64,000 bases of DNA, from assembly GCF_010470675.1 (NCBI RefSeq), contig NZ_VOIQ01000009.1, positions 1-64,000 on the forward strand. The letters run 5' to 3'. The DNA comes from Desulfovibrio sp. JC010. Lineage in GTDB: Bacteria > Desulfobacterota > Desulfovibrionia > Desulfovibrionales > Desulfovibrionaceae. A model generated the notes under the pieces. The model worked only from the letters and a program-made list of their open reading frames with translations. It had not been told where the DNA came from and made no database searches. The position numbers were made by a program, and so were the translations under genes. Below, in pieces: positions 43,706-52,758 of this stretch. Position 1 is the first letter of the stretch, and each line of letters starts with the position of its first letter.

Positions 43706-44704
43706 GTGAGTTTTACATTTATTGATCTTTTTGCCGGAATAGGTGGATTCCACCAAGCTGCCAAACATTTTAATGGTGAATGTGTTTTCGCGAGCGAAAT
43801 TGATAAATACGCTCAAAACGCATATTTCCATAATTATCATATCCATCCCGCAGGCGACATCACCCAAATACCTGAGCAGGAAATTCCTGAACATGATTTT
43901 CTGTTTGCCGGATTTCCGTGCCAGCCATTCAGCATCATAGGCCAGCAAAAAGGCTTTTCAGACACACGTGGGACCCTCTTTTTTGACATCGTAAGAATTT
44001 TAAAAGCCAAAAAAACATCATATATTATATTAGAAAATGTCAAACAATTATCAACACATAATAAAGGTAAAACTTTAAAAACTATTCTCAGAGTATTAGA
44101 AGGACTGGGCTACAAAACCTGGCATAAGGTCTTGAATGCTATTGACTTCGGGCTACCACAAAAAAGAGAACGCACAATCATTGTGGGTACTTTGAATAAT
44201 CAATTAAATTTTGAATGGCCCAAAAAAACAATCGCAATGAAATCTTTGTCTCAAATCATTGAATCTGATGTTGACAAAAAATTTTATGCAAGTGCTGATA
44301 TTCAAAACAAACGCCAACAAAAGCACAAAAGTCAATTTGATCTTGCCATTTGGCATGAAAATAAAAGCGGAAATATTACAAGCTATCCATATTCTTGTGC
44401 TTTGAGAGCAGGAGCATCATACAATTATCTTCTTGTAAACGGAAAAAGAAGATTGACTCCTCGCGAAACTTTAAGACTTCAAGGCTTTTCCGAAGATTTC
44501 AAAATAGTTTGTTCCGACTACCAGACAAAAAAACAAACTGGTAACGCTGTTCCCGTTCCTATGATTCAAGCTGTATTAGAAGAGGTACTCCATGCAAAGG
44601 CCAAAACTGAGAGACTCCAAATCAAAGCAATCCCAACAGTCATACCCACTGGGCTGTTTCCCCAAAGAAACCACACAGGAAATATGCAAGAAATTAATTT
44701 ATAA
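43706..44704 (+). CDS. type II DNA (cytosine-5-)-methyltransferase
   Basis: A 332-residue C5-cytosine methyltransferase. Motif I is FIDLFAGIGGFHQA, motif IV has the catalytic Cys in FAGFPCQPFSI, motif VI is ILENVKQL, motif VIII QKRERTIIVG, motif IX RRLTPRETLRLQGF and motif X QTGNAVPVPMIQAV. The start is GTG at 43706 with GGAGG four bases upstream. The target-recognition region lies between residues 180 and 250 and the site it reads is unknown. AT-rich compared with its neighbours. The 3' end overlaps the restriction gene by 113 bases. Confidence 0.94.
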   Translation: MSFTFIDLFAGIGGFHQAAKHFNGECVFASEIDKYAQNAYFHNYHIHPAGDITQIPEQEIPEHDFLFAGFPCQPFSIIGQQKGFSDTRGTLFFDIVRILKAKKTSYIILENVKQLSTHNKGKTLKTILRVLEGLGYKTWHKVLNAIDFGLPQKRERTIIVGTLNNQLNFEWPKKTIAMKSLSQIIESDVDKKFYASADIQNKRQQKHKSQFDLAIWHENKSGNITSYPYSCALRAGASYNYLLVNGKRRLTPRETLRLQGFSEDFKIVCSDYQTKKQTGNAVPVPMIQAVLEEVLHAKAKTERLQIKAIPTVIPTGLFPQRNHTGNMQEINL

Positions 44705-45323
44705 TGCAGTAGTAGGCAAGAGCAACATAACAGGAGACGATTGGGGCGAAATTTTCGCTCACGCTGTTGGCGGCACCCACCTAGCAAGCCCGATAGGTCT
44801 GGCTGATGTTGTAAAAAATAATGAAGCATGGTCTGTAAAAACCGTTCAGAGCAAAAAGCCGCATACAACAAAATCGGTCAGAATTATATCAGGTCGAAAC
44901 AACCTAACGTACTCGTATGATATTGATAATCCATTTAAAAACGTACAACTCTCAGGGGAATGTGTTCTCAACATCTGGAATGAACGACTAGATATCGTAC
45001 ATCAAAAATTTTCTAATTTAAGAACAATTGTACTAATCCGCAACATGGACTCATTTGAATTTACGTTGTTTGAAATCGACACACATCGAGTTCTAACTCG
45101 CGAGTTCAAATGGGAAATAAATAAAAATAGAAATTTTATTGCTCGCGATCTTTCATCTAACAAACACACCTTCACATGGCAGCCCAATGGATCACAATTT
45201 ACAATAATACATCCTGTTCCTGCATCAGCAATCAAATTTAAATTAAAGCATCCGCCCACTCTCAACTATGAAAAAACATTAGAACAAATTGGATATGACA
45301 ATTCTTGGATAAACTTTCTTTAG
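44592..45323 (+). CDS. putative type II restriction endonuclease
   Basis: A 243-residue protein that starts inside the methyltransferase gene (overlap 113 bases) with its own ribosome site GAGG six bases before ATG 44592. The region GGTHLASPIGLADVVKNNEAWSVKTVQ looks like a PD-(D/E)xK core: Asp in GLAD, then S-V-K where Glu/Asp-x-Lys is usual. This fits restriction enzymes found beside C5 methyltransferases; the cognate identity is inferred from position. The gene has low GC, rare codons and few similarities to the core genes. The first 40 residues are a basic, Gln/Ser-rich extension created by the overlap. Confidence 0.75.
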   Translation: MQRPKLRDSKSKQSQQSYPLGCFPKETTQEICKKLIYNAVVGKSNITGDDWGEIFAHAVGGTHLASPIGLADVVKNNEAWSVKTVQSKKPHTTKSVRIISGRNNLTYSYDIDNPFKNVQLSGECVLNIWNERLDIVHQKFSNLRTIVLIRNMDSFEFTLFEIDTHRVLTREFKWEINKNRNFIARDLSSNKHTFTWQPNGSQFTIIHPVPASAIKFKLKHPPTLNYEKTLEQIGYDNSWINFL

Positions 45324-45334
45324 CAAATAAATAA

Positions 45335-45363
45335 AAGCTCCAGCCGACATCGGATGGAGCTTT
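45335..45363. terminator. bidirectional terminator between the restriction gene and argH
   Basis: AAGCTCCA and TGGAGCTT pair around a GCCGACATCGGA loop that itself can pair (CCGACATCGG). It is followed by TTTTTC on the plus strand and TTTTATTTATTT on the minus strand. Confidence 0.85.
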
Positions 45364-45386
45364 TTCATTTCTGCCAATAAGTATTT

Positions 45387-46769
45387 CTAACTGGCCAGCC
45401 ACCCCTGCAATTCACTGATCTGCGCGTCAACGGACTCCGGTCCGGTACTACCGGGGGAAACCCTGCGTTTTACAGCAGCTTCGTAGGAAAGCACTTCAAA
45501 GACATCTTCTTCAATTTTATCGGAGAAAGTCTGAAGTTCTTCAAGGCTCATATCTTCAAGTCCCCTGCTCTCTGCTTCGGCCTTGGCAACAGCGGAACCG
45601 GTGATATGGTGCGCTTCGCGGAACGGGATGCCCTTGCCCACGAGGTAGTCAGCCAGTTCGGTAGCATTCAGGAAGCCCTTTTTCAGGGCAGCTTCCATAT
45701 TTTCAGGATTAAAGCCCATGGCATCCATCATATCAGCCATGATGACCACGGAGGCGTGTACGGTCTTATCGCAATCAAAAAAAGGCTCTTTGTCTTCCTG
45801 CATGTCGCGGTTATAAGCCAGCGGCAGACCTTTGCAGGTGGTCAGCAGGGAAATCAGATCACCGAAAACACGTCCGGTTTTACCGCGCATAAGTTCACAG
45901 ACGTCCGGATTCTTCTTCTGGGGCATGATGGATGACCCGGTAGAAAACTCATCAGGCAGCTTGATAAAACCGAAGCAGGGGTTGGCCCAGATGATCAGCT
46001 CTTCGCAGATGCGGCTCAAATGGGTCATGACCAGACTTCCGGTGAACATGGCTTCCATGACAAAGTCACGATCGGAAACAGCATCAAGACTGTTGCGGAA
46101 AGTCTCAGTCATGCCGAGATGTTTTGCGGAAGTCTCCGGCTTGAGCGGATAGGTGGTTCCGGCCAGAGCGGCAGCACCCAGCGGGCATACATTTGCTCTG
46201 TTGATGCAATCCACTACCCTGCTGTGGTCACGCTTGAACATCCATGCATAAGCCAGCATGTGATGGGCAAGACTCACAGGCTGTGCGGGCTGCAGATGGG
46301 TATAACCCGGCAGCAGCACTTCCCTGTTCTGGTCAGCCTTGGCAGTGAAAGATGCGATGAGTTTTTCCAGCGCGGTCTTCCATGCTTCAAGGGAACGCAG
46401 CACGTGCAAACGGAAGTCAGTAGCAACCTGATCGTTACGGCTGCGTCCGGTATGCAGTTTACCGCCCACAGGTCCGACAATCTCGGTCAGCCTGCTTTCA
46501 ATATTCATATGGAGATCTTCCATCTCCTTTTTCCATTCAAATTTGCCGGATTCGATCTCTTCCAGCACCTGATCAAGGCCCTTGACCAGAGTTTCGGCCT
46601 CTTCAGCGGTCAGCACGCCCTGCTCGGCCAGCATTGTGGCATGGGCCTGAGAGCCGGAAATGTCTTCACGGTACAGGTTCTGGTCGTAGCTTACGGATTC
46701 AGTGTAATCTTCTACGGACTGGGCTGTCTTGGCAGCAAACCGGCCGCCCCATAATTTATTATCTGCCAT
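45387..46769 (-). CDS. argH: argininosuccinate lyase
   Basis: A 460-residue fumarase/aspartase-superfamily enzyme that splits argininosuccinate into arginine and fumarate. [17 protein letters not shown] starts the family core. Signatures are [55 protein letters not shown] and the catalytic loop [19 protein letters not shown] at 46769 is chosen over an upstream Arg-rich extension, because the extension comes only from GC-rich spacer. It is eight bases after argG and is the last gene of argF-argG-argH. Confidence 0.97.
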   Translation of the reverse strand: MADNKLWGGRFAAKTAQSVEDYTESVSYDQNLYREDISGSQAHATMLAEQGVLTAEEAETLVKGLDQVLEEIESGKFEWKKEMEDLHMNIESRLTEIVGPVGGKLHTGRSRNDQVATDFRLHVLRSLEAWKTALEKLIASFTAKADQNREVLLPGYTHLQPAQPVSLAHHMLAYAWMFKRDHSRVVDCINRANVCPLGAAALAGTTYPLKPETSAKHLGMTETFRNSLDAVSDRDFVMEAMFTGSLVMTHLSRICEELIIWANPCFGFIKLPDEFSTGSSIMPQKKNPDVCELMRGKTGRVFGDLISLLTTCKGLPLAYNRDMQEDKEPFFDCDKTVHASVVIMADMMDAMGFNPENMEAALKKGFLNATELADYLVGKGIPFREAHHITGSAVAKAEAESRGLEDMSLEELQTFSDKIEEDVFEVLSYEAAVKRRVSPGSTGPESVDAQISELQGWLAS

Positions 46770-46777
46770 ATTCCCCC

Positions 46778-48013
46778 CTAATCGACGTCTTCGACGTCGC
46801 CTTCTTTGATCCATTCGGAACCGGAGGAAGTCTTGCCCTTAAGACGCAGGCCCACCAGCTTGATGAATCCTTCAGCGTCTTTCTGATCGTATACTTCGTC
46901 TTCTTCGAAAGTAGCGAGATCTTCACGGTACAGGGAGTAAGGAGACTTACGGCCTTCAGGAATTGCGTTACCCTTGTAGAGCTTCAGTCTTACGGTACCG
47001 GTAACGGTCTTCTGGGTTTCGTCGATCATGGCCTGCAGCGCGATACGCTCAGGAGCGAACCAGAAACCGTTGTAGATCATTTCAGCGTACTTGGGGATCA
47101 GGCTGTCGCGCAGGTGCATTACCTCGCGGTCCATGCACAGACCTTCGAGGTCGCGGTGCGCAACGTGCATGATGGTTCCGCCGGGGGTTTCGTACACGCC
47201 GCGGGATTTCATGCCCACGAAACGGTTCTCAACCATATCCACGCGACCGATACCGTGCTTGCCACCCAGCTCGTTAAGTTTTTCAACCAGAGCTGCCGGG
47301 GAGTACTTGGTACCGTTGATTGCTACGGGATCACCCTTTTCGAAATCAATGGTGATGATTTCAGGCTCGTCCGGAGCTTCCTCGATGGGACGGCAGTAAC
47401 GGTAAGATTCCGGGGAAGGAGCATTCCACGGATCTTCAAGCTCGGCACCTTCAAAGCTGACGTGCAGCATGTTGGCATCCATGGACCAGGGTTTCTTACG
47501 GGTGGTGGGAATCTCAATGTCGTTTGCTTCTGCAAACTTCATGAGATCGGTACGGGACTTGAGGTCCCATTCACGCCACGGAGCAATGTGCTTCAGCTTG
47601 GGGTTCATGCCCATGCCGCCCAGCTCGAAACGGACCTGATCGTTACCTTTACCGGTAGCACCGTGAGCCAAAGCCTGCGCGCCTTCCATCTCCGCGATCT
47701 CAACCATTCTCTTGGCGATGAGCGGACGTGCAATGGAAGTACCGAGCAGGTAGCGGCCTTCATAGATGGCACCGGCACGGAATGCGGGAAAAATAAAATC
47801 GCGTGCGAATTCTTCACGCAGATCTTCAACAAAAGCCTTGGTTGCGCCGGTCTTGAGGGCTTTTTCCTCAATACCGTCCAACTCCTCACCCTGACCGAGG
47901 TCAGCAGTAAGGGTGATCACTTCGCAGTCATACTCCTGCTTGATCCATTTAAGGATGATGGAGGTGTCCAGACCACCGGAATATGCCAGTACTACTTTAT
48001 TAATTTTGCTCAT
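46778..48013 (-). CDS. argG: argininosuccinate synthase
   Basis: A 411-residue enzyme that joins citrulline and aspartate with ATP. Family start [22 protein letters not shown] (PP-loop SGGLDTS), then [68 protein letters not shown]. The C-terminal acidic tail ends EGDVEDVD. A pair of palindromic repeats stands between it and argF, so it probably has partly separate transcription. Confidence 0.97.
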   Translation of the reverse strand: MSKINKVVLAYSGGLDTSIILKWIKQEYDCEVITLTADLGQGEELDGIEEKALKTGATKAFVEDLREEFARDFIFPAFRAGAIYEGRYLLGTSIARPLIAKRMVEIAEMEGAQALAHGATGKGNDQVRFELGGMGMNPKLKHIAPWREWDLKSRTDLMKFAEANDIEIPTTRKKPWSMDANMLHVSFEGAELEDPWNAPSPESYRYCRPIEEAPDEPEIITIDFEKGDPVAINGTKYSPAALVEKLNELGGKHGIGRVDMVENRFVGMKSRGVYETPGGTIMHVAHRDLEGLCMDREVMHLRDSLIPKYAEMIYNGFWFAPERIALQAMIDETQKTVTGTVRLKLYKGNAIPEGRKSPYSLYREDLATFEEDEVYDQKDAEGFIKLVGLRLKGKTSSGSEWIKEGDVEDVD

Positions 48014-48029
48014 TTTTTATAAATCCTTT

Positions 48030-48099
48030 GCCTCCGGCGGCTTAAACCCTTTTGCAAAAGGGTTTAAGAATCCCAAAACCTTTTAGTTTGGCTTCGCCG
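48030..48099. repeat. palindromic intergenic repeat, family B copy 3
   Basis: GCCTCCGGCGGC, hairpin arms TTAAACCCTTTT and AAAAGGGTTTAA, then AAGAATCCCAAAACCTTTTAGTTTGGCTTCGCC. It stands in the argF-argG gap facing copy 4 in inverted orientation. Confidence 0.85.
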
Positions 48100-48146
48100 C
48101 TTTCAGCGTTAAATTATCTTTTAATTAAATCTATCTTTAATCCCTT

Positions 48147-48232
48147 CCGGCGAAGCCTAATAAAAGTTTTCGGAGAGTCCAGAGAACCCTTTTCCAAAAG
48201 GGTTCTTTGGCCCCCGGAGGGCCGCCGGAGGC
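48147..48232. repeat. palindromic intergenic repeat, family B copy 4 (inverted)
   Basis: Read on the minus strand: GCCTCCGGCGGCCC, hairpin arms AAGAACCCTTTT and AAAAGGGTTCTC, then GGACTCTCCGAAAACTTTTATTAGGCTTCGCC. It shares the GGACTCT segment with copy 1. With copy 3 it makes a large inverted pair about 200 bases long. Confidence 0.85.
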
Positions 48233-48240
48233 ATTCTTAA

Positions 48241-49218
48241 CTATTCAATAGTATGCATGTGCGGGACAGCCTGCACGGGGCCGAGCAGCTTTTCTACTGC
48301 ATCGTAGTCCACTTCGATACCGTTGACCGCCCATTCGAGGATGGCTTTCTGCATGTGCAGCCTGTTTTCAGCCTGATCAAAAATGATTGAGCGTGGTCCA
48401 TCAAGAACTTCAGCAGTGACTTCCTCGCCACGGTGTGCGGGCAGGCAGTGCATCACCTTGCAATCAGGGTCGGCATGCTCAAGCAGCTTATCATTAACCT
48501 GATAAGTGGCAAAAGCCATTTCGCGCTTCTTCTGCTCTTCTTCCTGTCCCATGGAAGCAAAGACGTCGGTGTTCACATAGTGAGCACCTTTAACTGCTTC
48601 GACGGGATCATGGCTGAGATTGATCTTTGCGCCCATGGACAATGCCCGGGAAAGAATATCGTGATCCGGCTCGTATCCTTTGGGGAACGCGAGGGTCAGG
48701 TAGAACGGGAAGTAAATGGCGGCATTGATCCATGAATGAGCCATGTTGTTGCCGTCACCTACCCATGCCACGTGGACATTCTCAAGATCAGGAGTTCTTT
48801 CGTAAATGGTCAGCATGTCGCTCAGGACCTGACAGGGATGGTAGCGGTCAGTCAGGGCATTGATAACCGGAACAGAACCGTGCTCCGCAAGGGTGCGCAC
48901 CTTCTGCTGCCCGAAAGTACGGACAACGAGCGCATCAGCATAGCGGGAAAGAACCTGTGCAGTATCTTCCAGCGGTTCACTTCTGCCGAGCTGTGATTCA
49001 GCCGGGGTCATGAAAATGGAATGGCCGCCGAGCTGCTCGATAGCTACGTCAAAAGAAACGCGGGTACGGGTGGAAGCTTTTTCAAAAATCATGATAACGG
49101 TCTTCCCTTCAAGGGCGTTATTCCTGATTTTATTATCTTTCAGTTCTTTTGCGCGCAGCAGGAGCTGGCCGAGTTCTGAACGGGGAACATCATTGATTTT
49201 AAGAAGATGTCTGATCAT
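48241..49218 (-). CDS. argF: ornithine carbamoyltransferase
   Basis: A 325-residue transcarbamylase making citrulline. The carbamoyl-phosphate motif is FEKASTRTRVSFDVAI. Also present are the ornithine-side SMG loop (DVFASMGQE), VINALTDRYHPCQVLSDMLTI (HPxQ) and HCLPAHRGEEVTAEVLDG (HCLP). The length is normal for the catabolic/anabolic OTC class. It is the first gene of the arginine run. A promoter lies at 49317-49345. No clear ArgR box is recognisable. Confidence 0.97.
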   Translation of the reverse strand: MIRHLLKINDVPRSELGQLLLRAKELKDNKIRNNALEGKTVIMIFEKASTRTRVSFDVAIEQLGGHSIFMTPAESQLGRSEPLEDTAQVLSRYADALVVRTFGQQKVRTLAEHGSVPVINALTDRYHPCQVLSDMLTIYERTPDLENVHVAWVGDGNNMAHSWINAAIYFPFYLTLAFPKGYEPDHDILSRALSMGAKINLSHDPVEAVKGAHYVNTDVFASMGQEEEQKKREMAFATYQVNDKLLEHADPDCKVMHCLPAHRGEEVTAEVLDGPRSIIFDQAENRLHMQKAILEWAVNGIEVDYDAVEKLLGPVQAVPHMHTIE

Positions 49219-49316
49219 CGTAAAACTCCAGATATATTTGAGGTGAGCCTTAACTGACAGTAAAAAATAGCAATCGGGAATTATTGCCTGTTAGACCCGC
49301 CATTGTAAACCATAAA

Positions 49317-49345
49317 TGTATAATCATGGCCTGAAAAAAGGACAA
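49317..49345 (-). promoter_or_regulatory. candidate promoter of argF
   Basis: On the minus strand: TTGTCC (49340-49345), 17 bases, TATACA (49317-49322), about 100 bases before the argF start. The region CCATAAATGTATAATCATGG around the -10 is a weak palindrome and might be an ArgR site. Confidence 0.45.
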
Positions 49346-49424
49346 AAAACGGGATTTACTCATGCGCAGCATATGGACGGCCCCGGCCGGGACCATACTG
49401 CAGGGGATCGGGTTGGCTTTTAAG

Positions 49425-49880
49425 CTACTGCCAACCCAAGGTTCGCAGTCGAACCTCAGGAGATACGGATTCAACAGCTGAGTCGGTGAGTGAATACATT
49501 TCAGGGCCGTGATCATACCCGGCAAGGTGCAGCATTGCATGCGCAAGCAACCTTACAGTGTGCTCTTCCGGCTGTTGGCCGTAGAGTCTGGTTTCACGGA
49601 CAAGGGTATCCACAGACAAAACTATCTCTCCTAAAAAACTATTCTTTTCCAGATCCGGTGTCTCGGAAAAAGGGAAGCTGAGCACGTTGGTCGGCCCTAT
49701 GCACCCCAGAAATTCTTCATTGACTTCAGCAATGGCGGCATCATTGACTATTTTAAGGTCAAAGTCAAAGCCTTCAAGCCCCAGAACCTCAAGCAGCATA
49801 TCCGCCATACGATGCAACTCCCGCTTTGTAAGAGGGAAATTCGCATCCGGCATACATTCTATGCTCAGGTTCACACTCAC
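49425..49880 (-). CDS. ybeY: endoribonuclease YbeY
   Basis: A 151-residue zinc endoribonuclease for 16S rRNA maturation and 70S quality control. The motif H-x3-H-x5-H appears as LAHAMLHLAGYDHGPEM, where the residue after the first His is Ala and not Gly. FLGCIGPTNVLSFPFSE precedes it. The start is GTG at 49880, which overlaps the phoH stop (TAGTG). Longer in-frame GTG starts exist inside phoH but the overlap supports this one. The C-terminus is longer than usual (SVESVSPEVRLRTLGWQ). Confidence 0.92.
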   Translation of the reverse strand: MSVNLSIECMPDANFPLTKRELHRMADMLLEVLGLEGFDFDLKIVNDAAIAEVNEEFLGCIGPTNVLSFPFSETPDLEKNSFLGEIVLSVDTLVRETRLYGQQPEEHTVRLLAHAMLHLAGYDHGPEMYSLTDSAVESVSPEVRLRTLGWQ

Positions 49881-50860
49881 TACTTTCCGCCCTTGCACTC
49901 GTAATGGTCGTAAGCTTTTACGATACGGGCTACCAGCGGATGACGGATAACATCGGAATCCTCGAACTTGATAAAGCTGATTCCGCGAACATCATGCAAA
50001 ATGTTAATGGCATCCACCAGACCGGAAGGATCACGGTTAGGCAGATCGATCTGGGTGATATCCCCGGTAACCACTGCCTTGGAGCCGAATCCCAGACGGG
50101 TGATGAACATCTTCATCTGTTCCGGGGTGGTATTCTGGGCTTCATCGAGGATGACAAAGGCATTGGAAAGCGTCCGCCCGCGCATGAAAGCCAGCGGCGC
50201 GATTTCGATAATGTTTTCCTCAATCATATCCTGCACCTTGCCCATATCAAGCATATCGTACAGGGCATCATAGAGAGGACGCATGTAGGGATTGACCTTG
50301 TCCACGAGATCACCGGGCAGAAAACCGAGCTTCTCCCCGGCCTCTACTGCCGGGCGGGTCAGGATAATCCGGTTAACCTCTTTGCGCTGCAGGGCGTAAA
50401 CTGCCATGGCCACAGCAAGATAGGTCTTCCCGGTTCCGGCAGGACCGACTGAGAAAACCATGTCGTTCTCACGAATGGCGGAAAAGTAGGCCCGCTGGGT
50501 CAGAGTGCGCGGAGTCAGGGTCTTTTTCGGGGAAACCGCAAAAAGTTCATCTCGGAAGATTTTAATCAGGTCGGCCTGCGGATCACGGCAGAGTATACGG
50601 TAAGCAGCTTCCACATCCTGCGGAAAAACCTCTTTGCCGGACTTGAGCACCCTGTAAAGCTGGGTAAAGGATTTCGCCACCGGATCAATGAGTTCTTCAT
50701 TATCGGAAATAAGCTGCAGGGAATTGCCCCTGCTTTCAATCCTCACTCCGGACTGGCGTGAAATGAGATCAAGATTGGAATTCTGGGCACCGAACAGCAC
50801 ACTGGCCAGCCCCACATTATCAAATTCAAGCTTTACCCGAAACGTTTCTTTATCTGCCAT
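49880..50860 (-). CDS. phoH: PhoH-family ATPase
   Basis: A 326-residue PhoH/YbeZ protein. It has an N-terminal region, then PhoH core with Walker A FSVGPAGTGKTYLAVAMAV, TRPAVEAGEKLGFLPGDLVDKVNPYMRPLYDAL, Walker B FVILDEAQNTTPEQMKMFITR and GDITQIDLP. It is the usual partner of YbeY in ribosome or RNA quality control. The two genes overlap here as they commonly do. Confidence 0.95.
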   Translation of the reverse strand: MADKETFRVKLEFDNVGLASVLFGAQNSNLDLISRQSGVRIESRGNSLQLISDNEELIDPVAKSFTQLYRVLKSGKEVFPQDVEAAYRILCRDPQADLIKIFRDELFAVSPKKTLTPRTLTQRAYFSAIRENDMVFSVGPAGTGKTYLAVAMAVYALQRKEVNRIILTRPAVEAGEKLGFLPGDLVDKVNPYMRPLYDALYDMLDMGKVQDMIEENIIEIAPLAFMRGRTLSNAFVILDEAQNTTPEQMKMFITRLGFGSKAVVTGDITQIDLPNRDPSGLVDAINILHDVRGISFIKFEDSDVIRHPLVARIVKAYDHYECKGGK

Positions 50861-50937
50861 TAATCATTTCCTGTTAATTTTGGAGCATGGATACGGCAGG
50901 ATTCGAGAATATGCAACTAATTAAGGTAATCAGAAAA

Positions 50938-51306
50938 TTACGCACCAAGCAGATCATCCACTGCTGCCAATATGGCTTTGGCGTTAAAAGGCTTGGTAAA
51001 GGTATACTTCACACCGAACATCTTAATCCAATCAAGTGAATCATAATTTGCAGAAGAACTGCCGCCGGACACTGCGATAATCTTTACGTCCGGATTTTCT
51101 TTCATCAACTCTCTGACAGTCTGCACGCCTTCTTTCTCAGGCATAAAAATATCTGTAATGACCAGATCAACCAAGTTCCTGTCGTACCCCTGAACAGCCT
51201 TTACTCCGTCTTCGGCTTCGGTGACAAGGTGCCCTTCTTTCTCCAGCATTGCTTTAAGGACCTGACGTGAAATTGGATCATCATCTACGACGAGAATCCG
51301 GGGCAT
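50938..51306 (-). CDS. single-domain response regulator (CheY-like)
   Basis: A 122-residue receiver domain with no output. The acidic pair is in ILVVDDDPISRQ, phospho-Asp in LVITDIFMPEKEG, then IAVSGGSSSANYD, and the Lys in FTKPF. It may be a phosphate shuttle for a kinase elsewhere, since no sensor kinase gene is adjacent and the cheA operon is 37 kb away. It is a single-gene unit with its own ribosome site. Confidence 0.9.
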   Translation of the reverse strand: MPRILVVDDDPISRQVLKAMLEKEGHLVTEAEDGVKAVQGYDRNLVDLVITDIFMPEKEGVQTVRELMKENPDVKIIAVSGGSSSANYDSLDWIKMFGVKYTFTKPFNAKAILAAVDDLLGA

Positions 51307-51438
51307 ATAAACTCTCCTTAACTTCCCAAAATAATAAATAAGACAATGGATAAGAGCTGTCGGAAATATTTCACCGCAGCTATCACGCTAGGGATTAACT
51401 GTTAAAAAAATTATTTTCAAGACATTAAAAGAAAAATA

Positions 51439-52602
51439 TTAGTAGCGTGCTTTGCGGCTGCCCTTGAAAATTTCATATTCCAGCAGGCGGCATTCGATCT
51501 TGGCATTATAAAAGATGATTCTTTTCGAGGACTTCAAACCGATAAATTTAGCCAGATCGAGGTTCCCGGTAAAAATATAGCCCTTGTATCCCTGACATTT
51601 GTTTTTGAAAAAATCACCTATGGCGGCATAAATTTTCTCAAGCTTTGTCCTGCTGCCCAGACGCTCACCGTATTCAGGGTTCATAAAGACCACCCCGCCG
51701 CCATCAGGTACCTGCGTTTCACGGAAATCACAGACATCAAATTCAATGTGATGCTCCACCCCGGCAGCACGGGCGTTTTTCTTTGCCGCCTCTACAGCCT
51801 CAGGATCAAGATCAGTGGCAATGATCCGACCTTCGATGGAATCGCGCTCACGATCCTCGGCATCAATGCAGAGATTATCCCAGTATTCAGGATTATAGCC
51901 GGGCAGTTTCATAAAAGAAAAATACTCACGCATCAAACCCGGAGCACCGTTCAGAGCCACCAGAGCGGCTTCAATGGCCAAAGTTCCGCTACCGCACATG
52001 GGGGAAACAAAATTGCCGCGCCCGTACCATTTTGCGGCCCGGATCAATGTAGCAGCCAGAGTTTCCTGCAAGGGTGCCTTGGCCGGGAATTTGCGGTAAC
52101 CGCGACGGGAAAGAGGCACACCGGACGTATCAAGATAGACAGTACATTCGTCATCCCTCCAGTGCAGAAAAACAACAATACCGGACATATCAGGCCCCGA
52201 AGAAGGACGCCTGCCGCTCTTCTCGCGAATGCGGTCCACAATGGCATCTTTGACCTTCACATTGGCGAAGCGGGAGTCGTTGACGGTTTCAGTACGTACA
52301 GACGAAGTCACGGTCAGGTAATCATCCGGCCCGAGAATATTTTCCCAGACCATATCTTTCACCTGATTATACATCTGGTCCGGGGTATCGGCCTTAAAAC
52401 GCTTAAGCTGATACATAACCCTATGGCCGCAGCGCACCCAGAGATTAAGACGCATGCAATCATTCAATGACGCCTTGGTCTCCACACCGGCGGGAAGCTC
52501 GGCCCGGATTTTAAATCCCAGACGCCCCATCTCTTCAGCGAGATAGGGACTGAAATTCTTTGGACAGGTAACCAGCACAATACTTTTACGTTCAAAATCC
52601 AA
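51439..52602 (-). CDS. RlmL/YpsC-like THUMP-domain RNA methyltransferase
   Basis: A 387-residue protein. A THUMP domain lies near residues 1-150 (FSPYLAEEMGRLGFKIRAELPAGVETKASLNDCMRLNLWVRCGHRVMYQL) and a SAM methyltransferase domain after it (YLDTSGVPLSRRGYRKFPAKAPLQETLAATLI, FVSPMCGSGTLAIEAAL, IIATDLDPEAVEAAKKNARAAG). Motif IV reads MNPEYGERLG, where family members normally have NPPYGERLG. It is expected to make m2G in 23S rRNA like RlmL/RlmK-N. ATG at 52602 has GGTGAGG five bases upstream and is preferred over 52680. The motif IV change could alter activity. Confidence 0.82.
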   Translation of the reverse strand: MDFERKSIVLVTCPKNFSPYLAEEMGRLGFKIRAELPAGVETKASLNDCMRLNLWVRCGHRVMYQLKRFKADTPDQMYNQVKDMVWENILGPDDYLTVTSSVRTETVNDSRFANVKVKDAIVDRIREKSGRRPSSGPDMSGIVVFLHWRDDECTVYLDTSGVPLSRRGYRKFPAKAPLQETLAATLIRAAKWYGRGNFVSPMCGSGTLAIEAALVALNGAPGLMREYFSFMKLPGYNPEYWDNLCIDAEDRERDSIEGRIIATDLDPEAVEAAKKNARAAGVEHHIEFDVCDFRETQVPDGGGVVFMNPEYGERLGSRTKLEKIYAAIGDFFKNKCQGYKGYIFTGNLDLAKFIGLKSSKRIIFYNAKIECRLLEYEIFKGSRKARY

Positions 52603-52698
52603 CATACGAACCTCACCGGACAAAATATGCCCATCAAAACGATATTTCACGCGGGACGCAGACCATGATCCTGCATACACACTTTAAGACAATAAAAA

Positions 52699-52727
52699 AA
52701 GGCCCTGCCGTAACGCGGGCAGAGCCT
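52699..52727 (-). terminator. terminator of putP
   Basis: On the minus strand AAGGCTCTGCC pairs with GGCAGGGCCTT around CGCGTTAC, followed by TTTTTATTG. It lies about 30 bases after the putP stop. Confidence 0.8.
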
Positions 52728-52758
52728 TATAAACATAACTAAGCTAAACAACAAGCTC

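Noticed and set aside
46634-48022. Long plus-strand frame inside argG and argH
   Set aside because: It is antisense to two intact arginine genes and spans their junction. No family pattern.
48052-48240. Short frame across the family B repeats between argF and argG
   Set aside because: Made wholly of repeat sequence, with no start signal.
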